In this document: positions 13,482-20,582 of the stretch, piece after piece
Layout: every line of letters begins with the position of its first letter
Position numbering within the stretch: position 1 is the stretch's first letter
Source: RGIG8748 sp045646525
Lineage (GTDB): Bacteria > Bacillota > Clostridia > UMGS1810
Direction: 5' to 3'
DNA: 20,582 bases
NCBI GenBank assembly: GCA_045646525.1
Contig: JAZRKX010000041.1
Location: forward strand, 1 to 20,582
Notes under the pieces: model-generated
What the model was told of the DNA's origin: nothing
What the model saw: the letters and a program-made list of their open reading frames with translations, nothing else
Database searches by the model: none
Program-made: the position numbers and the translations under genes

Positions 13482-15320
13482 ATGTTAAAACAAAAGATAG
13501 AAAACATTCTTCCGTTTGTGGAGAAGCCCGCCAGATACACAGGCGGAGAACTTAACAGCGTTGTTAAAGATAAGGACAGTGTAGACATCCGCGTGGCATT
13601 CTGCTTTCCCGATGTGTACGAGGTAGGCATGAGCCACCTTGGTATGAAGATACTCTATTCCCTTTTAAACCGCAGAGACGATACATGGTGCGAAAGGGTG
13701 TTTGCTCCGTGGGTGGATATGGAAGACAAAATGAGGGAAAACGGTATTCCCCTCTACGCTCTTGAAAGCATGGAGCCTGTGGGTAACTTTGATTTTGTTG
13801 CATTTACTCTGCAGTACGAAATGAGCTATTCAAATATATTAAACATGCTGTCACTTGCGGAAATACCACTTCTGCAAAAGGACAGAAAAGAGGGCGACCC
13901 GTTTGTAATGATGGGCGGTCCGTGTGCATACAGCGCAGAGTGTCTTGCTCCCTTTGCCGACTTTTTCCAGCTTGGTGAGGGCGAGGCTATAATGGACAAG
14001 TGCATGGATGTGTACAAAGAGTGGAAAAAGGCTAATCTTCCGAGGGAAGAATTCTTAAAAATGGTATCTCAGATACCCGGTATATATGTACCGTCATTCT
14101 ACGATGTTTCATATAATGATGACGGCACGGTAAAGGATATAAGACCCCTTTATGACTTTGTGCCCGAAAAGGTGCGCAAATGCGTGGTGGAAAACCTTGA
14201 CGAGGCTTTCTATCCCGATAAATTTGTAGTACCTTTTGTAGAGATAGTGCACGATAGGATTATGCTCGAAATATTCCGCGGATGCATACGCGGTTGCCGT
14301 TTTTGTCAGGCGGGACAGATATACAGACCCGTACGCGAAAAGTCGGCGCAAACCCTTATAAAGCAGGCACAAGCCCTCATAGACTCTACAGGTTATGAGG
14401 AAATAAGCCTTTCTTCCTTAAGTACATCGGACTACCGCTCGCTTAAGGAGCTTACTGATGCCCTTTTAGAAATGACGGAAGAAAAGAGAATGAACATGGC
14501 TCTTCCGTCACTTCGACTTGACTCATTCTCCATGGAGCTTATGGACAAGGTGTCCAAGGTGCGCAAAAGCTCTCTTACCTTTGCGCCCGAGGCAGGCACA
14601 CAGAGAATGAGAGATGTCATAAACAAGGGCATAACCGAAGAAGACCTTATGTCAAGCTCCGAAATGGCTTTCAGAGGAGGTTACTCTAACCTCAAGCTGT
14701 ACTTTATGATAGGTCTGCCGTTTGAAACATTGGAGGATGTAGTGGGAATAGGTGAGCTTGCAAAAAAGGTGGAAAGAGTGTACAACAATATACCAAAGGA
14801 CATGCGCGCGCCAAATCTTCGGATAACCCTTTCGGTATCCTCGTTTGTACCAAAGGCATTTACTCCGTTCCAATGGGCAAAGCAGGACACCATGGACGAA
14901 CTCCGAGTAAAACAGTATGCTTTGAAAGACAACATAACCTCGCGCAAGATAAAATACAATTACCACGAAGCACCCGTAAGTGTGCTCGAGGGCGTGTTTG
15001 CCCGAGGTGACAGACGTCTCTCAGATGTGCTCATTAAGGCACACAAAAAGGGCATCCGTTTTGACGGCTGGAGTGAATTTTTCAGCATGGAAAAGTGGCT
15101 CGAATGTTTCGAAGAATGCGGTCTTTCGCCCGAATTCTACACAAGGGCGCGCTCGTTTGACGAGATACTCCCCTGGGATATGATAGATGTCGGTGTTAAA
15201 AAGAGCTTCCTTATAGAAGAAGCCAAGAGAGCAGAACGCGCAGAGGTAACACCCAACTGCCGTGAAAAGTGTTCTGCCTGCGGTGCAAATTGTTTCAAAG
15301 GCGGTGTGTGTTATGAGTAA
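13482..15320 (+). CDS. TIGR03960-type radical SAM protein with B12-binding-like N-terminus
   Basis: 612-residue protein of unknown reaction. The N-terminal part (about 35-235) resembles the B12-binding-like domain common in this family (VAFCFPDVYEVGMSHLG at 38-54). The radical SAM cluster motif is FRGCIRGCRFCQAG at 265-278, with Cys268, Cys272 and Cys275 in the C-x3-C-x2-C pattern. The C-terminus is Cys-rich (Cys593, 597, 600, 604, 610), likely a second metal site. The frame reaches ATG 13443, but ATG 13482 (MLKQKIENIL) has AAAGGA upstream and fits relatives. The DUF2344 gene overlaps its stop by 8 bases (ATGAGTAA). In many Clostridia this pair precedes RNase G and ribosomal protein L21; that part is absent here. 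Confidence 0.88.
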   Translation: MLKQKIENILPFVEKPARYTGGELNSVVKDKDSVDIRVAFCFPDVYEVGMSHLGMKILYSLLNRRDDTWCERVFAPWVDMEDKMRENGIPLYALESMEPVGNFDFVAFTLQYEMSYSNILNMLSLAEIPLLQKDRKEGDPFVMMGGPCAYSAECLAPFADFFQLGEGEAIMDKCMDVYKEWKKANLPREEFLKMVSQIPGIYVPSFYDVSYNDDGTVKDIRPLYDFVPEKVRKCVVENLDEAFYPDKFVVPFVEIVHDRIMLEIFRGCIRGCRFCQAGQIYRPVREKSAQTLIKQAQALIDSTGYEEISLSSLSTSDYRSLKELTDALLEMTEEKRMNMALPSLRLDSFSMELMDKVSKVRKSSLTFAPEAGTQRMRDVINKGITEEDLMSSSEMAFRGGYSNLKLYFMIGLPFETLEDVVGIGELAKKVERVYNNIPKDMRAPNLRITLSVSSFVPKAFTPFQWAKQDTMDELRVKQYALKDNITSRKIKYNYHEAPVSVLEGVFARGDRRLSDVLIKAHKKGIRFDGWSEFFSMEKWLECFEECGLSPEFYTRARSFDEILPWDMIDVGVKKSFLIEEAKRAERAEVTPNCREKCSACGANCFKGGVCYE

Positions 15321-15963
15321 ATACAGATTTTGCTACAAAGAGGGCGAAGAGGTTAAGTTCATATCGCACCTTGACTTTCTGCGCACAGCCGTGCGCATAT
15401 TCCGCAGAGCCAGCCTGCCTGTTAAGTATTCCGAGGGCTTCAATCCCCACATGGTTATGACCATAGGACTTCCGCTTTCGGTAGGCACAACAAGTGTATG
15501 CGAATGTCTGGAGCTTGAGCTTACCGAGGACATAGATACAGAGAGTGCACTAAAGGGCATAAATGCCGTATGCCCGAGGGGAATAGAATTTACAGGCATC
15601 AAAAAGGCAGATAACCTTAAACCCATGCACCTTATAGACAGCGCTCTGTACGAAGCATCGTTTACTACAGACAAAAAGGCGGACTTGGAAGAATACATTG
15701 ACGCACCCGAGGTTATGATAGAAAAGAAATCCAAGCGCAAGATAAACGAAGTAAACATAAAGGACTTTGTAAGAGATATAAGGCTAATCGCCACAGACGG
15801 CACAAGCCACAAACTCGAAATGAGGCTTAATGCAGGAAATACCTCGAACCTAAAACCCGAGCTTGTGCTTAAATCCATAGGAGATTTTTGTAAGGTATCC
15901 GTATCGGATATCCATATAGAAAGAAAAGAAATTTATTTTGAAGACATGACGAAGGTGTTTTAA
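15313..15963 (+). CDS. DUF2344 (TIGR03936) radical SAM-linked protein
   Basis: 216-residue partner found almost always next to, or fused with, TIGR03960 radical SAM proteins; its function is unknown. The N-terminus YRFCYKEGEEVKFISHLDFL, then RRASLPVKYSEGFNPHM at 31-47, are the family signature. The start ATG overlaps the radical SAM stop in ATGAGTAA, so it is translationally coupled and earlier in-frame starts inside the preceding gene are not used. Its stop is one base before the ligA ATG. A tRNA or rRNA modification role has been suspected from gene neighbourhoods; nothing in this sequence decides it. Confidence 0.88.
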   Translation: MSKYRFCYKEGEEVKFISHLDFLRTAVRIFRRASLPVKYSEGFNPHMVMTIGLPLSVGTTSVCECLELELTEDIDTESALKGINAVCPRGIEFTGIKKADNLKPMHLIDSALYEASFTTDKKADLEEYIDAPEVMIEKKSKRKINEVNIKDFVRDIRLIATDGTSHKLEMRLNAGNTSNLKPELVLKSIGDFCKVSVSDIHIERKEIYFEDMTKVF

Positions 15964-15964
15964 A

Positions 15965-17947
15965 ATGGACTATGAAGCTCTTAAAAAGGAAATAGCCTAC
16001 CACAGCCATCAGTACTATGTGCTAGACAACCCTACCATAACCGATGCCGAGTATGACAGACTCATGAGACAGCTTCTGGACTACGAAAAAGAGCATCCCG
16101 AACTGGTAACAGCCGACTCCCCCTCTCAAAAGATAGGCGGAGTGATACTTGACGGCTTTAAGTCCGTAGCACATGAGGTACAGATGCAAAGTCTTCAGGA
16201 CGCCTTTTCGCACGATGAGGTACGCGACTTCGACAAGAGAGTAAAAGACGCTTTGGGAAGAGACACCGAATATGCGGTAGAACACAAGATAGACGGTCTT
16301 TCGGTATCGCTTGAATATGAAAACGGCATCTTTACCCGCGGTTCCACCCGAGGCGACGGCAATGTGGGCGAGGATGTAACCGAAAACTTAAAGACTGTAA
16401 TGAGTATTCCCCTTAAACTCATGGAGGATGTAGAATATCTTGAGGTAAGAGGCGAGGTGTTCATATCCAAGGATAACTTTGCAAAGATAAATTCTGCCCG
16501 GGAGCTTTCGGGTGAGATGGTTTTTGCAAACCCCCGAAACGCCGCCGCAGGCTCTCTCCGTCAGCTTGACAGCTCGGTTGCAAGAGAGCGCAGGCTCGAT
16601 ATATTTGTATTTAATATTCAGAGGGTAAAAGGAAGAGAATTCAAAACCCACCTCGAAGGACTCGAGTTTCTGCGCAAATGCGGTTTTAAGGTAATATCGG
16701 GATGTAAGGCTCACAGCAATATAGAATCCGCCATAAAAGAGGTAGAGGCTATCGGTCTTAAAAGACCCGACCTCTACTACGATATAGACGGCGCTGTTAT
16801 AAAGGTAAATTCACTTGCCGACAGAGATATCCTCGGCTCCAATGCCAAGACACCCAAGTGGGCAATAGCCTTTAAATACCCAGCAGAACAAAAGGAAACC
16901 ACAATAAACGACATAGTAATTCAGGTAGGAAGAACAGGTGTGCTTACACCCAATGCCGAATTCGACCCCGTAACCGTATCGGGAAGCGTAATTGCCCGTG
17001 CCACACTTCACAACGAGGACTATATTAAGCAAAAGGACATCCGCATAGGAGACCGTGTTCTTGTGCAAAAGGCAGGAGATATAATCCCCGAGGTTGTGAG
17101 CGTAATTACCTCTAAGAGAGACGGAACAGAAAGGGTATTTACCATGCCCTCCGTCTGCCCCGTGTGCTCTGCGCCCGTATACCGCGAAGACGGTCAGGCG
17201 GCAATACGGTGCACAAACCCCTTATGCAGAGCACAGCTTGCAAGAAGCATAGAGCACTTTGTATCGCGCGATGCCATGGATATAGAGGGGATGGGGCCGT
17301 CTGTAGTGGATAAGCTCATGGATGCAGGACTTGTAGAAAACTGTGCCGACCTTTATTCTCTTAAAGAAGATGATATTGCCGCACTGGATAAGATGGGCAA
17401 AAAAAGTGCTCAGAACTTAATATCCGCTCTGGAAAAATCCAAGGATAACGATATGTACAGGCTTCTGTTCGGTCTTGGCATCCGCCACATAGGTCTTACC
17501 GCGGCAAAGAATATATCAAAAGCCGTGGGAAGCTTTGACAGACTGTTTGAAATAAGCATTGATGAGCTTTGCACCATAGAGGATGTAGGCACAAAGATGG
17601 CGCAGAGTATTACCGAGTTTTTCGCCCTGCCAAGCACAAGAGAGCTGATATCAGCCCTGGAAAATTTCGGGGTCAATACAAAGGCACTTGCCGATGATAC
17701 ACCAAAGGGTACAGCTCTGTCAGGTCTTACCTTTGTAATAACGGGCACTCTACCTACATTGGGCAGAAAAGAAGCCTCCGCCCTCATAGAAGAAAACGGC
17801 GGTAAGGTATCGGGCTCGGTATCCAAAAAAACCGATTACCTACTGGCAGGCGAGGAGGCAGGAAGCAAGCTTGCAAAGGCAAAAGAGCTTGGCATAAAAA
17901 TAGTTTCCGAAGAGGAATTGTATAATATTATAAAAGGGAACATATAA
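15965..17947 (+). CDS. ligA: NAD+-dependent DNA ligase LigA
   Basis: Seals nicks between Okazaki fragments and in repair, using NAD+. 660 residues, usual for LigA. Domain order: Ia domain (YHSHQYYVLDNPTITDAEYD, 12-31), adenylation domain with nucleophile Lys108 in EHKIDG, then GSTRGDGxxGEDVTENL at 126-142, OB fold near 318-390, a four-Cys zinc finger (Cys398, 401, 416, 421), helix-hairpin-helix repeats (about 430-575), and a BRCT domain at about 585-660 (LSGLTFVITGTL). All parts are intact. The start is one base after the DUF2344 stop, so it is last in a three-gene unit. A strong terminator follows 50 bases after the stop. Confidence 0.97.
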   Translation: MDYEALKKEIAYHSHQYYVLDNPTITDAEYDRLMRQLLDYEKEHPELVTADSPSQKIGGVILDGFKSVAHEVQMQSLQDAFSHDEVRDFDKRVKDALGRDTEYAVEHKIDGLSVSLEYENGIFTRGSTRGDGNVGEDVTENLKTVMSIPLKLMEDVEYLEVRGEVFISKDNFAKINSARELSGEMVFANPRNAAAGSLRQLDSSVARERRLDIFVFNIQRVKGREFKTHLEGLEFLRKCGFKVISGCKAHSNIESAIKEVEAIGLKRPDLYYDIDGAVIKVNSLADRDILGSNAKTPKWAIAFKYPAEQKETTINDIVIQVGRTGVLTPNAEFDPVTVSGSVIARATLHNEDYIKQKDIRIGDRVLVQKAGDIIPEVVSVITSKRDGTERVFTMPSVCPVCSAPVYREDGQAAIRCTNPLCRAQLARSIEHFVSRDAMDIEGMGPSVVDKLMDAGLVENCADLYSLKEDDIAALDKMGKKSAQNLISALEKSKDNDMYRLLFGLGIRHIGLTAAKNISKAVGSFDRLFEISIDELCTIEDVGTKMAQSITEFFALPSTRELISALENFGVNTKALADDTPKGTALSGLTFVITGTLPTLGRKEASALIEENGGKVSGSVSKKTDYLLAGEEAGSKLAKAKELGIKIVSEEELYNIIKGNI

Positions 17948-17996
17948 TTTTAATAAAAATGTACTAATTACAAGATAAAAATGAGACATAACATAC

Positions 17997-18034
17997 AAAA
18001 TGCGGGAAAAGTACTTGCGTACTGCCCGCATTTT
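17997..18034 (+). terminator. Rho-independent terminator after ligA
   Basis: Ten-base-pair perfect stem AAAATGCGGG/CCCGCATTTT with an inner AGTAC/GTACT stem and TTGC loop. The A/T ends mean it can also act on the opposite strand, but no gene converges on it. Confidence 0.85.
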
Positions 18035-18043
18035 GTGTATAAT
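18015..18043 (+). promoter_or_regulatory. Candidate serC-serA promoter overlapping the ligA terminator
   Basis: TTGCGT (18015-18020, in the terminator loop and stem), 17-base spacer, perfect TATAAT (18038-18043). Leads into a leader of about 65 bases containing a small hairpin GTTATAG/CTATAAC at 18068-18088. Confidence 0.5.
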
Positions 18044-18114
18044 TATAATACATTTTACCTTTAACCAGTTATAGTTTTTTTCTATAACAAATATAGAATT
18101 GGAGGCGTTAGGTA

Positions 18115-19200
18115 ATGAACAGAGTTTACAATTTTTCCGCAGGTCCTTCTGCACTTCCTCTCTCCGTACTCGAGCAGGCGCAGAAAGAACTTATTTGCCA
18201 CGGCACATCAGGTATGTCCGTTATGGAGATGAGCCATCGTTCAGGCGCATATCAGACAATTATAGATGAGTGCGAAGCTTCTCTTCGCTCACTTATGGCA
18301 ATACCCGATAACTACAAGGTTCTCTTCCTTCAGGGCGGAGCATCCAGCCAGTTTGCAATGATTCCTTTAAACCTCTTTAATAAGAGCAAAAAGGCAGACT
18401 GTGTGCTCACTGGTCTGTGGGCAAAGAAGTTCAGCAAGGAAGCCGCAAGATACGGTGAGGTTAAAGTACTTGCTTCTTCCGAGGATAAGACTTTCTCATA
18501 TATCCCCAAGCTCGACAAGAGCACATTTACTCCCGATGCTGATTTCTTCCATATAACATACAACAATACTATATACGGAACAAAGTTCTCTACTCTTCCC
18601 GATACAGGAGATGTTCCGCTTGTAGCAGATATGTCCTCTTCTATCTTAAGTGAGCCTGTGGATGTATCCAAGTTTGGCTTAATCTATGCGGGCGCACAGA
18701 AGAACATGGCTCCTGCAGGTCTTACCGTTGTTATCATAAGAGAAGATTTAATCGGAAACGCTATGGACATTACTCCCACAATGTTCAACTACGCTACACA
18801 TTCCGAAAACGGCTCTATGTTCAACACTCCCCCCACATACCCCATATACATCTGCGGTCTTGTGTGCAAGTGGCTCGAGAGTCTCGGCGGTCTTGGTGCA
18901 ATGAAAGCTATAAATGAAGAAAAGGCTTCCATTATATACAACTTCCTCGATGAGTCCTCTATGTTTAATGCTACAGTTGCCGCAAAGGAAGACCGTTCCT
19001 TGATGAATGTTCCCTTTGTTACAGGCGATGACGAATTAAACGCTAAGTTTATTAAGGAAGCTACAGCCGCAGGCTTTGTAAACCTAAAGGGTCACAGAAG
19101 TGTGGGCGGTATGAGAGCAAGCATATACAACGCAATGGGCGTAGACGGCGTTAAGGCTCTTGTAGACTTTATGAAGAAGTTTGAAACAGAAAACAAATAA
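18115..19200 (+). CDS. serC: Phosphoserine aminotransferase
   Basis: PLP enzyme that transfers an amino group from glutamate to 3-phosphohydroxypyruvate, the second step of serine synthesis. 361 residues, standard length. Starts with the family signature YNFSAGPSALP (5-15), has the phosphate-binding GGASSQFAMIP at 74-84, and the PLP lysine Lys196 in YAGAQKNMAPAG. GGAGG lies 11 bases before the ATG at 18115. serA follows after only 13 bases, so the two are co-transcribed. Confidence 0.97.
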   Translation: MNRVYNFSAGPSALPLSVLEQAQKELICHGTSGMSVMEMSHRSGAYQTIIDECEASLRSLMAIPDNYKVLFLQGGASSQFAMIPLNLFNKSKKADCVLTGLWAKKFSKEAARYGEVKVLASSEDKTFSYIPKLDKSTFTPDADFFHITYNNTIYGTKFSTLPDTGDVPLVADMSSSILSEPVDVSKFGLIYAGAQKNMAPAGLTVVIIREDLIGNAMDITPTMFNYATHSENGSMFNTPPTYPIYICGLVCKWLESLGGLGAMKAINEEKASIIYNFLDESSMFNATVAAKEDRSLMNVPFVTGDDELNAKFIKEATAAGFVNLKGHRSVGGMRASIYNAMGVDGVKALVDFMKKFETENK

Positions 19201-19213
19201 GGTGGTTTAATAA

Positions 19214-20383
19214 ATGTACGAAGTATTAACTTTAAACAAAATAGCAAAATGCGGTCTTGATATGTTAGATGCAGATATCTTTACCGTAACAGATGCATCA
19301 GATAATCCCGATGCCATAATCCTCAGAAGCTTTTCCATGCACGATATGGAAATTCCCAAAAGCCTTAAAGCAGTAGCAAGAGCTGGCGCAGGTGTGAACA
19401 ATATTCCCATAGACAAAATGAGCGAAATGGGCATACCCGTATTCAACACCCCCGGTGCAAATGCAAATGCGGTTGCAGAGCTTGCTGTAGCAGGTCTTCT
19501 CATGGCATCCAGAAAGATAACCGATGCAACAGACTGGGCAAAGACCTTAAAGGGCGAGGGCGCAAATGTAGAAAAGCTCGTAGAAAAAGGTAAGAGTGCA
19601 TTTGCAGGTCCCGAAATCAAGGGTAAGACCCTTGGTGTAATAGGTCTTGGTGCGATAGGCGTGATGGTGGCAAACCTTGCCGTAGCACTGGGTATGAATG
19701 TAATAGGCTACGACCCCTACATTTCTATAGATGCCGCATGGCACTTATCCAGAGCGGTTAAGAAATCTTCCGATATAAAGGCAATGGTCTCCAAATGCGA
19801 CTACATTACAATGCATCTTCCCCTGCTTGACTCCACAAAGGGCATGGTAAACGAAGAGCTCCTCGAATGCATGGAAAACGGTGTAAGAATTCTTAACTTT
19901 GCAAGAGGCGCACTCGTAGACAATGCCGCTATGAAAAAGGCATTGGAATCGGGCAAGGTAGCTTGCTATGTAACAGACTTCCCCTCGGAAGAAACTCTCG
20001 ATATGCCCAATACGGTAAATATACCCCACCTTGGCGCATCCACACCCGAGTCCGAGGACAACTGTGCTGTAATGGCTGCAAAAGAGCTTTCCGACTTTAT
20101 GTGCACAGGAAACATAAAGAACTCTGTAAACTACCCCAACTGCGAAATGGCAATGGAAGGCAAATACAGAGTTACAATAGCTCACAAAAACATCCCCAAC
20201 ATGCTCGCTACTTTCTCGGGACTTATGTCCGATGCAAATATAAACATCATAAATATGATGAATAAGTCTAAGGGCGAAAATGCATACACCATAATAGATG
20301 TAGACAATATCCCCGATGCTGTAGAACAAGAGATAGAAGCTACAGAGGGTGTACAGAGAGTAAGAGTGATAATAAATATGTAA
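19214..20383 (+). CDS. serA: D-3-phosphoglycerate dehydrogenase with C-terminal ACT domain
   Basis: Oxidises 3-phosphoglycerate to 3-phosphohydroxypyruvate with NAD+, the first step of serine synthesis. 389 residues, the short type with a single regulatory domain. NAD-binding loop GLGAIG at 144-149 followed by YDPY; catalytic Arg231 (NFARGALVD), probable Glu259 (FPSEE) and His272 (PHLGASTPES). An ACT domain spans about 318-389 (KYRVTIAHKNIPNMLATFSG), the usual site for serine feedback inhibition in this family. AAGGTGG precedes the ATG. Second gene of the serC-serA pair. A palindromic repeat begins seven bases after the stop. Confidence 0.97.
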   Translation: MYEVLTLNKIAKCGLDMLDADIFTVTDASDNPDAIILRSFSMHDMEIPKSLKAVARAGAGVNNIPIDKMSEMGIPVFNTPGANANAVAELAVAGLLMASRKITDATDWAKTLKGEGANVEKLVEKGKSAFAGPEIKGKTLGVIGLGAIGVMVANLAVALGMNVIGYDPYISIDAAWHLSRAVKKSSDIKAMVSKCDYITMHLPLLDSTKGMVNEELLECMENGVRILNFARGALVDNAAMKKALESGKVACYVTDFPSEETLDMPNTVNIPHLGASTPESEDNCAVMAAKELSDFMCTGNIKNSVNYPNCEMAMEGKYRVTIAHKNIPNMLATFSGLMSDANINIINMMNKSKGENAYTIIDVDNIPDAVEQEIEATEGVQRVRVIINM

Positions 20384-20389
20384 TTAATT

Positions 20390-20419
20390 GTAGGGGTGAC
20401 CTGCAGGTGTCACCCCTAC
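20390..20419. repeat. Palindromic repeat, copy 2
   Basis: Outer arms GTAGGGGTGAC and GTCACCCCTAC, same size and design as 6755-6784, and likewise immediately after a stop codon. The outer C-G pair of copy 1 is a T-A pair here. Confidence 0.7.
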
Positions 20420-20543
20420 AACCGAGCCGTCAACACAACGCCTCAGCGTCGCACCGTAGAGGGTGCTCGCTTTGGCGAGTGTTTTGCCATAAGTTCCACC
20501 AGACCATTCATTATCGCCTACGGCTCAATTCATGGGGTGTCAC
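20406..20543. repeat. Small palindromic segment bounded by GGTGTCAC direct repeats
   Basis: GGTGTCAC at 20406-20413 recurs at 20536-20543. Between them GAGCCGT (20424-20430) is inverted as ACGGCTC (20520-20526), with inner hairpins GCACC/GGTGC (20451-20466) and CTCGC/GCGAG (20466-20479). It interrupts the order palindrome-then-CCCCGTCCGCTG that is continuous at 6755-6800. Confidence 0.45.
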
Positions 20544-20547
20544 TCAT

Positions 20548-20582
20548 CCCCGTCCGCTGTGAAATCTGCGGGGAAAGCAAAA
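20548..20582. repeat. Second copy of the left end of element 1, cut by the window edge
   Basis: 35 bases matching 6791-6825 at 32 positions (CCCCGTCCGCTGTGAAAT, then GGGAAAGCAAAA). The rest of the copy lies outside the window. Confidence 0.75.

Noticed and set aside
18050..18114. Possible riboswitch or T-box before serC
   Set aside because: The leader is only about 65 bases, with one A/T-rich 7-bp hairpin and no T-box sequence or known aptamer core.
19745..20329. 194-codon minus-strand frame inside serA
   Set aside because: Shadow of a clear serA coding frame with Cys/Tyr/His-rich nonsense composition.

Overview
The window reads as chromosomal DNA of an anaerobic, probably endospore-forming Firmicute of the class Clostridia. 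The reasons are: purine-rich AGGAGG-type ribosome binding sites and consensus TTGACA/TATAAT promoters; a biotin-dependent sodium-pump decarboxylase; a large S-layer-homology (SLH) surface protein; a WG-repeat membrane protein; and a SpoIVFA/SpoIVFB-like pair behind a sequence that fits the sporulation sigma-E consensus. No phage, plasmid, transposase or CRISPR genes were seen. The genus cannot be named from the sequence alone.

Layout. 1-2130 (minus): small membrane subunit, biotin carrier and the start of the beta subunit of a Na+-translocating decarboxylase. The beta subunit runs off the left edge and carries an unusual secreted N-terminal extension. 2261-3371 (minus): a GNAT-like protein and an RsuA/RluB-type pseudouridine synthase. 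3517-4170 (plus): trmB, whose 3' end overlaps the converging D,D-carboxypeptidase gene (4142-5251, minus). 5368-6744 (plus): a membrane-anchored WG-repeat protein. 6745-7354: a 610-base gap filled with palindromes, including two long inverted-repeat elements that each fold on paper as a three-way junction. 7355-8329 (minus): an LdhA-like D-lactate dehydrogenase. 8430-11225 (minus): the SLH protein with a clear promoter and terminator. 11433-11509 (plus): tRNA-Asp(GTC), followed by a 61-bp near-perfect repeat of its 3' end plus terminator and a cluster of hairpins. 11837-13437 (plus): M23 and M50 proteins (SpoIVFA/SpoIVFB-like). 13482-17947 (plus): a TIGR03960-type radical SAM protein, its DUF2344 partner and ligA. 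18115-20383 (plus): serC and serA. 20390-20582: repeats related to those at 6755-6988.

How the genes work together. The 5'-most minus-strand genes would make a membrane complex coupling decarboxylation to Na+ export; its carboxyltransferase (alpha) subunit is not in the window. serC and serA form a compact two-gene unit for the second and first steps of serine synthesis. The M23/M50 pair would form the mother-cell processing complex of late sporulation. A separate sigma-A-like promoter at the end of the M50 gene probably drives the housekeeping unit radical SAM-DUF2344-ligA. The carboxypeptidase, WG-repeat and SLH proteins are cell-envelope proteins.

The least explained material is non-coding: the structured repeat family (6755-7309 and 20390-20582), whose two hairpin copies show a compensatory base-pair change, and the duplicated tRNA-Asp 3' end. 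All calls rest on reading the sequence and remembered family features; no database search was run.
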